Shown one piece after another: positions 37,364 to 47,263 of a stretch of 64,000 bases of DNA. The stretch comes from Thermococcus sp. SY098. GTDB lineage: Archaea > Methanobacteriota_B > Thermococci > Thermococcales > Thermococcaceae. The position numbers and the translations under genes were made by a program. How positions within the stretch are numbered: position 1 is the stretch's first letter; every line of letters starts with the position of its first letter. The notes under the pieces were generated by a model. The model was given only the letters and a program-made list of their open reading frames with translations, was not told where the DNA came from and did no database searches. The DNA lies in NCBI RefSeq assembly GCF_035621495.1, contig NZ_CP141821.1, forward strand, positions 1,082,760 through 1,146,759. The letters are read 5' to 3'.

Positions 37364-38827
37364 ATGAGAAAAGTTTTGAGCGTAATACTATCTGTTTTGT
37401 TTTTAGTATCTGTTGCAGGAGCAGTGCAGGGGTTCAATTTTAAAGTAAACTCAACAAACAGCATTATTGTTTTACCAACGACGAAGATAGTTAATGGACA
37501 GCCCCTCCATATAGGCGAGGATGCCATCACTGGATCAAAATTGGGAGCCCTCCTTGTGCTCAAAGGCATAAGAGAGGTAACATACTCCACATACGTTGAT
37601 GTACCTATTGAGTACCACAGCGTTCTAATTCAGGATAACAATCAGTACTACAAGCTGAACAGTGTGGATATGCCAGATGTAGGAATCAACGTCGGGAACT
37701 CTCCAGTAGGGGACGCAATTGTTGTTGCAGTCAACTTTTCGAGGGTTTTATACAACGATACAATTAAAAAAGCACAGTTCAACGACAGGAGCATTAAGAT
37801 AATCTTCAATGAAAATACAACCCCCCTGAATCTTGGAGGAGAAACCGCTAAAATAGTTTCCACAGTGGTTGATGGAAAGGACACCATGTACATCTACTCA
37901 TATGAGGAAAACTCCGGTTCAAAGGCTCTGGGTGAAACGCTGACAATAAATGGATGGAAGATCAAGTTCAGAGATATTGACACCGAGCAGGAAAAAACCC
38001 TTGTGGACATATCCTTCCCGAGCGGATTCGTGAGGACAGATACGCTCTATAAGAATAAGTACTACATCCTCTACGTTGATGCCAACGGAGATGAAGACTT
38101 TGAACCCTTTGACTCTTATCCCTCAGCAAGGATTCAGGAGCTTTTGCAGGCTGGAATTAAGAAGATGCTGATCATCTCCCCAACAGACTTCTTTGTTGGT
38201 ATAGGAGGCACAAGACAGGTCACATACAAATACGAATATTACGAGAAAGTTAGAATGTATCAGGATGGCGAAGTCTACGAGGGACAGTGGGTTTGGGACA
38301 TAGACCCAACCAACAATTTGTTCGTACTGTATCTCCATGTCGATCCAGACAACAATTTCCCCAAAGTTGTACTCGATGACGGTCAAATGCTGAAACTTCC
38401 AATTGATGGGCTTAACATTCAGCCGGTGTTTGCAAAAGATGAAAACGGCGAGATAACTGGAATTGCAGGCTACAGATTTGTCAGAATTGATACCGTGAAA
38501 AAGAAGGTAACTGTAAAAACCGTTAAAGCTGACGTTATCGACGATGTAAACAAGCTAATAATAGAGGACATTCAACTAACAAAGCTGCCCAGTGATAAGA
38601 ATGTGATAATTGTTGGAGGGTGGGTCAGCAATAAAGCATGGAAACTACTGGAACAGGTTTATGGTTCGAGCACAATCCAGAGCATAAAGGATGAAATAAT
38701 GAGCAAGGGATACATTGTCAAAGTCCTGGACAATCCAAACAATCCAGAGTATAAAGTTATAATACTTGCGGGCAAGGACTACACACTGACAAGGAAAGCT
38801 GTTGAGGAGTTTATGAACGAGATTTGA
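37364..38827 (+). CDS. Secreted S-layer-like protein
   Basis: A 487-residue exported protein. A cleavable-looking signal (MRKVLSVILSVLFLVSVAGAVQG) is followed by an Asn-rich, beta-strand-like ectodomain with several N-x-S/T sites. The C-terminal NVIIVGGWVSNKAW...YKVIILAGKDYTLTRKAVEEFM resembles the terminal domain of Thermococcales S-layer proteins. It could be the S-layer itself or a related envelope protein. Good TATA and AGGTGA suggest strong expression. Its end overlaps the convergent DUF998 gene by 17 bases. Confidence 0.75.
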   Translation: MRKVLSVILSVLFLVSVAGAVQGFNFKVNSTNSIIVLPTTKIVNGQPLHIGEDAITGSKLGALLVLKGIREVTYSTYVDVPIEYHSVLIQDNNQYYKLNSVDMPDVGINVGNSPVGDAIVVAVNFSRVLYNDTIKKAQFNDRSIKIIFNENTTPLNLGGETAKIVSTVVDGKDTMYIYSYEENSGSKALGETLTINGWKIKFRDIDTEQEKTLVDISFPSGFVRTDTLYKNKYYILYVDANGDEDFEPFDSYPSARIQELLQAGIKKMLIISPTDFFVGIGGTRQVTYKYEYYEKVRMYQDGEVYEGQWVWDIDPTNNLFVLYLHVDPDNNFPKVVLDDGQMLKLPIDGLNIQPVFAKDENGEITGIAGYRFVRIDTVKKKVTVKTVKADVIDDVNKLIIEDIQLTKLPSDKNVIIVGGWVSNKAWKLLEQVYGSSTIQSIKDEIMSKGYIVKVLDNPNNPEYKVIILAGKDYTLTRKAVEEFMNEI

Positions 38828-39413
38828 TGTTTGACTCTTTCCTTTTTGTCTCTTTTAGCATTTTATGGCTTATCACAACGATCCAAGAAAGTATAAAAAC
38901 GGCACCTATCATTTCTGGCACAGCCAATCCAGATTTTCCAAGTGTTGCTATCATTAAAGCAAATGTGCCAACACTACCTATCATGCTGAATAAGGAGAGC
39001 TTTTGTTTCCCACGTTTTCTAAGGATAACCCCAGCATAAAAGATTCCAGTAAGAGACAACAAATAAAACAGAATCGCAGGGATCGAATGAATTTTTCCGT
39101 ACTCCTCTGGGAAAATCCCTACGGCTATTAAAAATGCCATTGCAACCGTAAGGATGTGCATCATATTTGAGCCAAAATACCTAACAGCTGCCAGAGAAAA
39201 GACAATGCCAAGGAGACCCATGATGATTAAGCCTGAATTGAAAACATACCGGGTTTGGACTTTAAGAGAGCCCAAGTCGCTCAGGGCATTTTTATGGAAA
39301 GAAAACCAAGGGTTAAGAGCTATAGCTATGCTTAACATTATTGCAAAGATTATGGGCAAGAGGAACCCAGACGCCGCCCCTATCTCCAAGAGATCCTTTG
39401 ACTTCACCTTCAT
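38811..39413 (-). CDS. DUF998 family membrane protein
   Basis: About 200 residues with six hydrophobic helices and the family marker FHKNALSDLG after the first helix. Function unknown. ATG 39413 (MKVKSKDLL) follows AGGTGT; ATG 39422 is less well placed. Convergent with the S-layer-like gene. Confidence 0.82.
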   Translation of the reverse strand: MKVKSKDLLEIGAASGFLLPIIFAIMLSIAIALNPWFSFHKNALSDLGSLKVQTRYVFNSGLIIMGLLGIVFSLAAVRYFGSNMMHILTVAMAFLIAVGIFPEEYGKIHSIPAILFYLLSLTGIFYAGVILRKRGKQKLSLFSMIGSVGTFALMIATLGKSGLAVPEMIGAVFILSWIVVISHKMLKETKRKESNIKSRS

Positions 39414-39593
39414 TCCAGACACCTAATGAATTCAGGAGCTAAAACCTAAACATTACAAAAAGATTTGAGCGTATAACAGAGGCTTGTGCATTATGGCATC
39501 AAACAACATCTCCCAACGATCATTAATAAGCTTTGTGTCCCCCCATGTTATCATTTCGATAAATTTATAAGCGTTAAGACATTAGGTTAAACC

Positions 39594-40766
39594 ATGCTCC
39601 AGAAGTTCAATAGGGATGCCAAAATACTCATTGCATTGAACGCAGTAGGACAGCTGTTTCTCCAGTTTTCCTTCTTCATAATCCCGTTCTATTTGAGAGC
39701 GCTTGGATATTCAATGAATGACATGGGAGTGTTCTTCTCACTGAGAACATTTATCGGTGCTCTGTTCTTCTTGTTTGCTGGTCAAATCTCATTGAAAATC
39801 GGCTATAAAAAATCTCTCCTTCTTGGAGCGGTTTTAGGCTTTACTGGGAGGATACTTCAGGTTACTGCTCTAAATTACTACGTTCTCCTGCTCGGATTTC
39901 TCCTTGTTGGAGTGAACATGGGCATAAGACAGCCAAACTTCTCTGCCCTCTTAAGTGAAGAGGTTGGAGATGAGCTTAGGCATCATGCGTTTTCAATAAG
40001 CTTTGGTCTTGGAACCATATTTAATGCTGTGGGGGTTTTGTTAGCGGGTTTTATGCCAAATTTCTTAGAGAATGCTTTTGGAATTACTGCCCAGTTGGCA
40101 TATAGATTGGTTTTAGCATTTTCCTTTCTGCAGTTTTTAATCACCATCCCTGCGCTTTTGATAATAAAGGATGTTCCGGTGGAAAATCCAAAAATAAGGT
40201 GGAGGAAGGAGCTGATAATAAGGATCCTCAAGTTTTCAATCCCCTCGGCGATAATAGGTCTCGGTGCAGGCATAACAATCCCCTACATGCAGCTTTACTT
40301 TGATATGCGGTTTGGAGTTACTTTAGCAGCTATAAGCGGTGTTTTCTTCTTCCAGCAGCTGGTTATGGGTCTCGGATCATTCATACTTCCAAAGCTTGTG
40401 GATAGAATAGGCCCAGTAAAAACAATAACACTGTTCCAAAGCTCTGCGGCTCTGCTTTTTGCTGTGTTTCCATCAATTAATATATTCACATTAGCGGCTT
40501 TCTTCTACATCATAAGAAGCATACTAATGAACATTGTCTGGCCGATTAACGATTCTTTCATGCTTGGGTTTTTCTCAACTGAGGAGAAAGCTACGGCTGT
40601 TGGGATTAGAAGGGCATTTTCAACCTTCATGAGGGGGATAGGAAACTATATAGGTGGGTTCCTCTTTGGAATATCCCTCAGCTATCCATTCTACACAACC
40701 GCAACTTTGTACATAATTGCCACCTTTACGTTTTACTTCTTCTTTGCCAAATACAACAAAGCTTAA
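39594..40766 (+). CDS. MFS transporter, first of a tandem pair
   Basis: A 390-residue MFS protein with 12 predicted helices. It shares with the next gene the segments FLQFSFFIIPFYLRALGYS, GQISLKIGYKKSLLLG and SIPSAIIGLGAGITIPYMQLYFDMRFG, so the two are recent paralogs. A TATA-like ATAAATTTATAAGCG precedes ATG 39594. Substrate unknown. Confidence 0.86.
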   Translation: MLQKFNRDAKILIALNAVGQLFLQFSFFIIPFYLRALGYSMNDMGVFFSLRTFIGALFFLFAGQISLKIGYKKSLLLGAVLGFTGRILQVTALNYYVLLLGFLLVGVNMGIRQPNFSALLSEEVGDELRHHAFSISFGLGTIFNAVGVLLAGFMPNFLENAFGITAQLAYRLVLAFSFLQFLITIPALLIIKDVPVENPKIRWRKELIIRILKFSIPSAIIGLGAGITIPYMQLYFDMRFGVTLAAISGVFFFQQLVMGLGSFILPKLVDRIGPVKTITLFQSSAALLFAVFPSINIFTLAAFFYIIRSILMNIVWPINDSFMLGFFSTEEKATAVGIRRAFSTFMRGIGNYIGGFLFGISLSYPFYTTATLYIIATFTFYFFFAKYNKA

Positions 40767-40830
40767 CTACTTTACTAACATTGTTTAAGCGCTTCGACAT
40801 GCTTATAAATTGACACCCCAACTCTCAACC

Positions 40831-42024
40831 ATGAGCCTTGAAAAATACAGAGGATTCAGCAGGGATGCAAAGTTAGTTGTAGCCTATTCTTTCTTTGGCT
40901 GGTTAGGGGGCAACATAGCATGGTTTATTCTGCCGTTCTATCTTAAATCCCTTGGAATGGACTTTACAAAAATTGGGATTTTGTTCTCCCTATCAACAAT
41001 AGTTCAAGCTGCTCTTTTACTAATTTCCGGGCAAATCAGCATTAGGCTTGGCTACAAAAGGACAATCTTGCTTTCATTATCCCTAATTTTCATCGCTCGC
41101 TTGATTCAGGTCTCTGTTCCAGTATTCTGGGCTTTGGCACTGTCATCCGTAATTGCTGGAATAGCTATGGCACTTGAATGGCCTTCTTTGATGGCTCTGC
41201 TCAGTGGAGAGGTAAGCGAAGAGAAGCGGCACTATCTGTTTACTCTAAACAGCGCTCTCGGAACAGCGGGAGCAGCCTTTGGAATGCTCTTAGGAGGGAT
41301 ACTGCCAAAAGTTCTGGATGGAACAAACCCATATAGGAGAACTCTGTTCTTTGCAGCTCTTCTAATTTTGATCCAAATAATATTGATGTCCTTCGTCTCT
41401 CCAGTGCTTGGAAAAGAAGAGAGGAAGCTTAAGCTCAGGAGAGAGCTGTTGGTAAAAATAGCAAAGTTTTCACTCCCATCAGCTTTAATTGGTTTGGGTG
41501 CGGGAGTGACGATCCCATATATGGGACTCTACTTCAACTTGAAGTTTGGGACGAGCTTAGAGAGCATAGGTGGACTCTTTGCACTACAGCAGCTTGTCAT
41601 GGCACTGGGAATGTTCTCCATGCCCCTCTTAGCTGACAAAATTGGAAGTGTGAAAACAATAGTGAGCTTTAACGGAAGTGCCACAGCTTTGATAATTGCC
41701 CTCCCGCTTGCTCCAAGCTTCCCGATAGCTTCGATCATTTACATAGTTAGAACAATCCTCATGAACATCGTCAACCCAATATGGGATGCCTTCATGATGA
41801 AGTTCTTCACAAGGGAAGAGAGAGCAACTTCAATAGCACTGAGAAGCTTTGCTTGGACCTCAACCTTTGGACTCGGGCAGTATTTGGGAGGAATCATCTT
41901 TGACAGATCTTTAGTATTCCCTTTCCTCATAACCGGGTTTCTGTATGCGGCATCCATAGTTATATTTTGGATGTTCTTTGCTGGATATGAGGAAAGAGTT
42001 ATAAGCAACGGCACATCTCTTTAA
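40831..42024 (+). CDS. MFS transporter, second of a tandem pair
   Basis: About 397 residues, 12 helices, paralog of the preceding gene (GQISIRLGYKRTILLS, SLPSALIGLGAGVTIPYMGLYFNLKFG). ATG 40831 is chosen; TATAAAT at 40804-40810 is about 25 bases before it, so the mRNA is probably leaderless. It has its own promoter, thus the pair need not be one operon. Confidence 0.86.
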   Translation: MSLEKYRGFSRDAKLVVAYSFFGWLGGNIAWFILPFYLKSLGMDFTKIGILFSLSTIVQAALLLISGQISIRLGYKRTILLSLSLIFIARLIQVSVPVFWALALSSVIAGIAMALEWPSLMALLSGEVSEEKRHYLFTLNSALGTAGAAFGMLLGGILPKVLDGTNPYRRTLFFAALLILIQIILMSFVSPVLGKEERKLKLRRELLVKIAKFSLPSALIGLGAGVTIPYMGLYFNLKFGTSLESIGGLFALQQLVMALGMFSMPLLADKIGSVKTIVSFNGSATALIIALPLAPSFPIASIIYIVRTILMNIVNPIWDAFMMKFFTREERATSIALRSFAWTSTFGLGQYLGGIIFDRSLVFPFLITGFLYAASIVIFWMFFAGYEERVISNGTSL

Positions 42025-42049
42025 ATGACTGTTCTAAGGGGTGAGCAAG

Positions 42050-44275
42050 ATGGCAGTTAAAGACTGCCCAGAGTGCCATGGAACTGGGAAAGTGAAAGTA
42101 GGCGAGAAGGAGTGTGAGGTCTGCAACGGATGGGGCTACGTTCCAGCTGATTTTAAATTAGGCGAGCATTTAAAGGGCTACAAAAACCTTGATTATTTTG
42201 GTGTTGACGAGGAAGTTGACGAGATCCCTTGCCCAGAGTGCCATGGAAAAGGCGTCGTGCCAGTTTATGACACATGCCCAACCTGTGGGGGGACTGGGAG
42301 GGTTTTAGCCTGTGATATCTGCGGGAAAGTGAAAGAGCCTTGGGAACCTGGTATGGAGACAACTTGGGTGTGTCCAGAATGTGAGAGGAAGTTTAAAATT
42401 GTATACATTCTTGACAAGACATGTGATTATGAAGACGTTGAAATCGGAAGGATTTACAAAGGTGTTATTGATAGAGTAGAGCGCTTTGGGGTTTTTGTTA
42501 AGCTCAATCCTCACGTTGTTGGTTTAATCAAGCGTAAGGATCTGCTTGGAGGAAAAGAATACAAGCCCGGAATGGAAATTTTGGTTCAAGTTTTAGATGT
42601 CAGACCAGAGAAGAGGGAAATAGACTTCATTGAATCTGCATTAAGACAGTACAAGGAAGTAGTTGTGAGAAAGGAGTTGCCTGTCACTCCAATCGAACAG
42701 CTCAGCGAAGAATTAGCGGGAAAGACTGTAAGAATTAGAGGAAAGATAATCCAAGTGCAAGTTACAGGTGGGCCAACGGTATTCACAATAACAGATGGAA
42801 CCGGGATAACTTGGGCAGCGGCTTTTGAAGCCCCGGGCGTTAGGGCATATCCCAACATAAACGTTGGGGATATTGTTGAGATCATTGGAAAAGTGTCATT
42901 CCACGCTGGTGAGATTCAGATAGAGATAAGCGACATGTCAAGACTGTGGGGACCTGAGGCGGCTGAGGTCAAGAAGAGGATTGAAGAAGAGCTTGACAAA
43001 AAAGCACAGCCAGAAGATGTGGGATTTTTAGTTGAAAGTGAAGTTTTGGAGAAGCTTAAGCCAAAAATTATGAAAGCTGCTTTCATGATCAGGAGAGCAA
43101 TCTATGAAGGTAGACCCATTTTGCTCAGGCACCACGCAGATACAGATGGTTATGTCTCGGGATTGGCTCTGGAGAGTGCCATAGTTCCTCTCTTAAAGGA
43201 GGTATCACCAGACCCAGAGGCTGAGTGGCATCTCTTCAAGAGAAGACCATCAAGGGCACCGTTCTATGAGCTTGAGGACGTTTTGAAGGACATAATCTTT
43301 GCTGTCGAGGATTCGATGAAGTTCGGTGAACCTCTGCCGTTAGTTGTGATAGTTGACAACGGCGGAACAACCGAGGATATTCCAGCATACAGGAGGTTAA
43401 AGGCATATGGAGTTCCAATCGTTGTCATCGATCACCACGATCCAAGAGATTTCATAAGTGAAGACAAAGCGGCAGTTGATGAATGGGTTGATGTTCACGT
43501 CAATCCTCACCTTGTCAAAAGAGGCTACTATGAGCTGACAGCTGGAATGCTTGCAACTGAGCTTGCAAGGTTCATTAACCCAAAGGTAGAGGATAAGATA
43601 AAGCACCTCCCGGCCATAGCTGGAACTGGAGATAGGAGCAAAGCTCCAGAATTTGAGCAGTATTTAAAGATCGCAAAGGAAACAAAAGGGCTGGAAGAGG
43701 AAGATTTAAAGAAGATTGCCGAAGTTATTGATCATGAAGCTTATTACTGGAAGTTCATGGATGGAAAGGGGATAATTGAGGAGATCCTGCTATTAACCGG
43801 AAATCTCCAAAGACACAGAAAGCTTATTGACGCAATTTACCCTGAAGTTAGGGCAAAACAAGAGAAGGTTCTCAAAGCTTCCTTGCCGCATGTAAAGAGC
43901 ATTCTTCTGCCGAATGGGATAAGGTTCAACACAATTGACATTGAGCTTTATGCTCCAAAGTTTGAGTATCCATCACCAGGAAAGCTCAGCGGTTTAATCC
44001 ATGATCACTTCAAGGAGAAGTACGGGGAGGATTCACCAATATTGACCTTGGCATATGGCCCGGACTTTGCAGTGATTAGGGCAAGTGATGGCATGGCAGC
44101 TTATGGATTCGACCTCAATGGAATTATTAAGATCCTTCAGGAGAAGCTCCCGGATGCTGGGGTAGAAGGAGGAGGACATAGCTATGCTGGCTCAATAAAG
44201 TTCTTTGAGGGCAAGAGGAAGGAAGTTCTTGAGGAGTTTGCAAAGCAGGTTGTTAAGTTAAAGAAAAATGCTTAA
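42050..44275 (+). CDS. DHH phosphoesterase with DnaJ-like zinc finger, S1 and OB domains
   Basis: About 741 residues. Domains in order: four CxxCxGxG-type cysteine repeats (PECHGTGK, EVCNGWGY, PECHGKGV, TCGGTGR), more Cys pairs, an S1 domain (GRIYKGVIDRVERFGVFVKL), an OB fold (GKTVRIRGKIIQVQ...), then the DHH domain with HADTDG (Asp364/366) and DHHDP (461-463), and a DHHA1-like end GGGHSYAGS. Such archaeal proteins are RecJ-like or related exonucleases tied to replication and repair. ATG 42050 follows GGTGAGCAAG. Confidence 0.88.
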   Translation: MAVKDCPECHGTGKVKVGEKECEVCNGWGYVPADFKLGEHLKGYKNLDYFGVDEEVDEIPCPECHGKGVVPVYDTCPTCGGTGRVLACDICGKVKEPWEPGMETTWVCPECERKFKIVYILDKTCDYEDVEIGRIYKGVIDRVERFGVFVKLNPHVVGLIKRKDLLGGKEYKPGMEILVQVLDVRPEKREIDFIESALRQYKEVVVRKELPVTPIEQLSEELAGKTVRIRGKIIQVQVTGGPTVFTITDGTGITWAAAFEAPGVRAYPNINVGDIVEIIGKVSFHAGEIQIEISDMSRLWGPEAAEVKKRIEEELDKKAQPEDVGFLVESEVLEKLKPKIMKAAFMIRRAIYEGRPILLRHHADTDGYVSGLALESAIVPLLKEVSPDPEAEWHLFKRRPSRAPFYELEDVLKDIIFAVEDSMKFGEPLPLVVIVDNGGTTEDIPAYRRLKAYGVPIVVIDHHDPRDFISEDKAAVDEWVDVHVNPHLVKRGYYELTAGMLATELARFINPKVEDKIKHLPAIAGTGDRSKAPEFEQYLKIAKETKGLEEEDLKKIAEVIDHEAYYWKFMDGKGIIEEILLLTGNLQRHRKLIDAIYPEVRAKQEKVLKASLPHVKSILLPNGIRFNTIDIELYAPKFEYPSPGKLSGLIHDHFKEKYGEDSPILTLAYGPDFAVIRASDGMAAYGFDLNGIIKILQEKLPDAGVEGGGHSYAGSIKFFEGKRKEVLEEFAKQVVKLKKNA

Positions 44276-44325
44276 CTTCCTTAACCCTTTTATACCCTCA
44301 CCCATAATTTTCTTTGGTGATGTCC

Positions 44326-44544
44326 ATGTTCATGGCGGAATTCAAACTTAGATACGGTTCTATGAAGTGGTATGTTAGGAGAATCGTTGAAGCCGAAACT
44401 TTTGAAGAAGCAAAAAAGCTGGCAGAGAGATATGTAAAAGCAATAAACAGAGGAGAAGTTAAATGGGAGCTAAATGATATCTATAAGGTCGATAAACCGC
44501 TTACAATAACAAAAGAACTTGTGGAAAAACTTGAGAGGTCTTAA
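44326..44544 (+). CDS. Small protein, unknown
   Basis: About 73 residues: MFMAEFKLRYGSMKWYVRRIVEAETFEEAKKLAERYVKAINRGEV.... One alpha/beta unit, charged. ATG 44326 sits five bases after GGTGA; ATG 44332 is possible too. TTTTATACCC at 44288-44297 is a likely TATA box. Not a recognised family. Its end overlaps the convergent MFS gene by four bases. Confidence 0.65.
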   Translation: MFMAEFKLRYGSMKWYVRRIVEAETFEEAKKLAERYVKAINRGEVKWELNDIYKVDKPLTITKELVEKLERS

Positions 44545-45728
44545 CTTTCCTCTTCTTTAACTACTTCTATCATCAAAATCATTGCCAATGTACTCATTGC
44601 TGCTGCATAAAGAAAGCTGTATTTCAGCGAATAGCTCTGCCACAGCCAGCCAGCAATTACCGATGCCGGAAAAACAAATACTCCGAAGACCGTGTGATAT
44701 GCTCCGATTATAGTTCCCTTCTCAAAGTCTTTAGCCAAATCAGCCATATAAGCTCTTGGAATTGTATCCTCAATTGCCAAGTAGATACCGTATAGGATAA
44801 AACCTGCCAAGAGCATCCACAGGGTTTTTGCATATGCAAACATTAGAGCTGCCAGTGTTGCAACACCAAATCCAGCTGTAATGATAATTTTTTTGCCAAT
44901 TTTATCAGAGTAAACGCCTATTGGGTAAGCTGACAGTGCATAGATAACATTAAAGAGAGCATAAAAGCCTAAACTCTGAACAATTGAGTAGCCAAGCTCC
45001 TGAGCCTTCCACATTGTAAAGGCATAGCTATATCTCCCAAGAGCCCCAATCGCAACAACAACCAAAAACAGCTTCAAATTCCTGTTCCTTAATGCTGAAA
45101 TACCCTTGATCTTCTTTTTAACCTCCTTCCCAGTATCCTTTACTAAGAAAATTATTATCAAGATGCTCAACGCGCCTGGGAGAGCAGAGAGGAGAAAAAT
45201 CCTTCTATATGCAACATCAGCTGGATACTTCACGAATAAAGCCAAGAGACCTATGGCAACCAACGGCCCAGCAACAGCCCCCATGGTGTCCATCATCCTG
45301 TGAAAGCCAAAGGATTTGCCTGTTTTCCCTTTTTCAGTTGACTCCGCTATTAAGGCGTCTCTCGGAGCTGTCCTAATCCCTTTTCCAACCCTATCAACGA
45401 TCCTCAAGCTCAGAAAGTCCCACCAGGAGTGTGTAAAAGCTAAAGCACCCTTGGAAATCGTTGAAAGGGCATAACCCAAAGTTACAAAAACCTTCCTTTG
45501 CCTGAATTTATCACTGATGTATCCAAAAACGACCTTAAAGAGGGAGCTCAGGCTTTCAATGAGCCCCATTATTGAACCACTCGCAAGCTTCCCAACATTT
45601 AACACACCGGTCAGATATGCCGGAACAATCGGTGCAATCATCTCACTGCTCATATCGTTGAGAAAGCTTACAAGTCCCAGCAAGAATACGTTCCAGCTTA
45701 TTCCAAAGATTTTCTTTTCTTTATCCAT
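44541..45728 (-). CDS. MFS transporter of the PadR operon
   Basis: About 395 residues with 12 helices and the MFS loop GYISDKFRQRKVF. ATG 45728 (MDKEKKIF) follows AGGTGATTGCA; it overlaps the end of the PadR gene by eight bases. Drug or metabolite efflux under PadR control is the usual arrangement; the substrate is not known. Confidence 0.86.
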   Translation of the reverse strand: MDKEKKIFGISWNVFLLGLVSFLNDMSSEMIAPIVPAYLTGVLNVGKLASGSIMGLIESLSSLFKVVFGYISDKFRQRKVFVTLGYALSTISKGALAFTHSWWDFLSLRIVDRVGKGIRTAPRDALIAESTEKGKTGKSFGFHRMMDTMGAVAGPLVAIGLLALFVKYPADVAYRRIFLLSALPGALSILIIIFLVKDTGKEVKKKIKGISALRNRNLKLFLVVVAIGALGRYSYAFTMWKAQELGYSIVQSLGFYALFNVIYALSAYPIGVYSDKIGKKIIITAGFGVATLAALMFAYAKTLWMLLAGFILYGIYLAIEDTIPRAYMADLAKDFEKGTIIGAYHTVFGVFVFPASVIAGWLWQSYSLKYSFLYAAAMSTLAMILMIEVVKEEES

Positions 45729-46029
45729 TGCAATCACCTAAGATTTCGTTGCAAAGCTCTTTAACTTTCTTTTTTCCCTCTTCCAAGACTTCCAGGCCTT
45801 TTGGAGTTATCTCGTAAAGCCGGATTCTCCTTCCATCCCTAACTTCCCATCTGCTCTTTAAAAGTCCAGAAACCTCCATTTTATGCAAGAGCGGATATAT
45901 CGTCCCAGGACTAACCTTATAACCATGTTTTTTCAGTTCTTCAATCATGAACGTCCCGGTTATCGGCTCTTTGCTTGCGTGATGCAGTATGTGCAGTCCC
46001 ATGAAGCCAAGCAAGATGCGGCGTATCAT
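45721..46029 (-). CDS. PadR-family transcriptional regulator
   Basis: About 102 residues, the short PadR type: winged helix GTFMIEELKKHGYKVSPGTIYPLLHKMEVSGLLKS, wing WEVRDGRRIRLYEIT and a C-terminal dimer helix. ATG 46029 is preferred over GTG 46038, since GGTG stands before it. It probably represses itself and the coupled MFS gene through the inverted repeats just upstream (46026-46063). Confidence 0.92.
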   Translation of the reverse strand: MIRRILLGFMGLHILHHASKEPITGTFMIEELKKHGYKVSPGTIYPLLHKMEVSGLLKSRWEVRDGRRIRLYEITPKGLEVLEEGKKKVKELCNEILGDCNG

Positions 46030-46063
46030 ATCGAACACCGATATCGAATTCTGATATCATATC
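46026..46063. promoter_or_regulatory. Inverted-repeat operator for PadR
   Basis: Contains ATATCG-AACAC-CGATAT (46028-46044, perfect 6-bp arms), the 8-bp palindrome CGATATCG (46039-46046), and GATATC twice (46040-46045 and 46053-46058). It covers the predicted start of transcription and the start codon; a TATA-like TTTTTAAGAT (minus strand, about 46062-46071) lies just upstream. This fits repression by the adjacent PadR. Confidence 0.65.
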
Positions 46064-46105
46064 TTAAAAACTTTGCCCCTGTATAAAACCAAAATCAAGA
46101 GAGAA

Positions 46106-46492
46106 TCAAAGCTCGAGCACATGCTTTTCCAAAACGTAGCAGTAAAATTTTCCTCCCAGAACCTTTTCATTTTCCTGATTGAAAACTTCAACATGAACCA
46201 CTTTCTTTTTCCCTAAATCCTCTACAACTTTTGCTTTAGCTAAGAGCTCATCCCCAACCTTCACAGGCTTCGTAAACTTCACCTCAGCCTTTCCCAAAAC
46301 AACTGTTGGCTCATTTACAGCAAGCATTGCAGCGTAGTCTGCCAGTCCAAACGTAAAGCCGCCATGAACTAAGCCGTGTTCGTCAACTTTCATTTCATCA
46401 ATGGTCTTTAACTTGACCTCCGCATATCCCTCTGTGATTTTTACTGGTTCTCCCACCAATCGTTTGGAAGTTAAATTATGTGTTCTCTGCAT
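46106..46492 (-). CDS. Hotdog-fold thioesterase (PaaI/acyl-CoA type)
   Basis: About 128 residues from ATG 46492 (MQRTHNLTS), which follows GGTGAGCATC. The open frame runs further upstream to 46615 but those residues look like non-coding sequence. Core: DEHGLVHGGFTFGLADYAAMLAV and VKFTKPVKVGDELLAKAKV. Such enzymes hydrolyse acyl-CoA esters; substrate unknown. Confidence 0.88.
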   Translation of the reverse strand: MQRTHNLTSKRLVGEPVKITEGYAEVKLKTIDEMKVDEHGLVHGGFTFGLADYAAMLAVNEPTVVLGKAEVKFTKPVKVGDELLAKAKVVEDLGKKKVVHVEVFNQENEKVLGGKFYCYVLEKHVLEL

Positions 46493-46597
46493 GATGCTCA
46501 CCAGTGTATTGTAATACAAATGAAAAATATAAACTTTTACACCCATGAAAAACTTTAAATATTCAATGTTATCATCATTATCACAGGTGGTTGGAAA

Positions 46598-47230
46598 ATG
46601 GCGTATTATCAGCATGCTCCCGAATATGGTGCTTATATCTTCATGATGCTCTCCTACTTCATTTTCTCATGGGCAATAATCATCTTAGGAGCCTACATTA
46701 ACAGGGGAGTACTAATAAAAAATCCCAAGTTTGAAGACATCCCACATGGAAAGAAGGTGTTCCTTAAAAAATGGGCACCTTGGCTAATTATTGGCCTTAT
46801 GCTGTGGTCTTTCTCAACATTTAAATTGACTGACTACTATCTTTCAACCTATTCATTTGAGTTTACTGGAACCCATTTTACAGCATCCTCACTTCTTGAG
46901 GATATGAGGGGCAATGAAAGGTACAGATTCGATGTTGAGGGAATCCAAAAACTTGGAATGCCTCACTATGGATTACTCAAAGGCTACAAGCTCCAAGATA
47001 GCGTTAGAGAGGGTCTGATTGTGAAAAGGATTAATCAGGTTGTTATCCTACAGGGATATCCTTTTCTCCCAGTTGCAAAGCTCTACATTTATGACATGGA
47101 GGGAAAGAATGTAAAATCATTAAGGACGGCATACATTTTCTTTCCGCAGTCTCCAGGTGGAAAGCTGTCATCAATTTTCAACTTCCCATTCGAAATGTTC
47201 TTCTGGGGTAGCGGAGGAGTTGGAGCTTAG
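46598..47230 (+). CDS. Membrane protein, unknown
   Basis: A 210-residue protein with two hydrophobic helices (about 12-32 and 58-76) and a long C-terminal domain that would face outward. No family recognised. Upstream, CTTTAAATATTC near 46555 is TATA-like. Divergent from the thioesterase. Confidence 0.68.
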   Translation: MAYYQHAPEYGAYIFMMLSYFIFSWAIIILGAYINRGVLIKNPKFEDIPHGKKVFLKKWAPWLIIGLMLWSFSTFKLTDYYLSTYSFEFTGTHFTASSLLEDMRGNERYRFDVEGIQKLGMPHYGLLKGYKLQDSVREGLIVKRINQVVILQGYPFLPVAKLYIYDMEGKNVKSLRTAYIFFPQSPGGKLSSIFNFPFEMFFWGSGGVGA

Positions 47231-47263
47231 TAAAGCTTTTCTACTTCTTTTACTTAACTTTGT

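Noticed and set aside
46493-46615. Upstream extension of the thioesterase frame
   Set aside because: Overlaps the divergent promoter; the internal ATG has GGTGAGC and fits family length.
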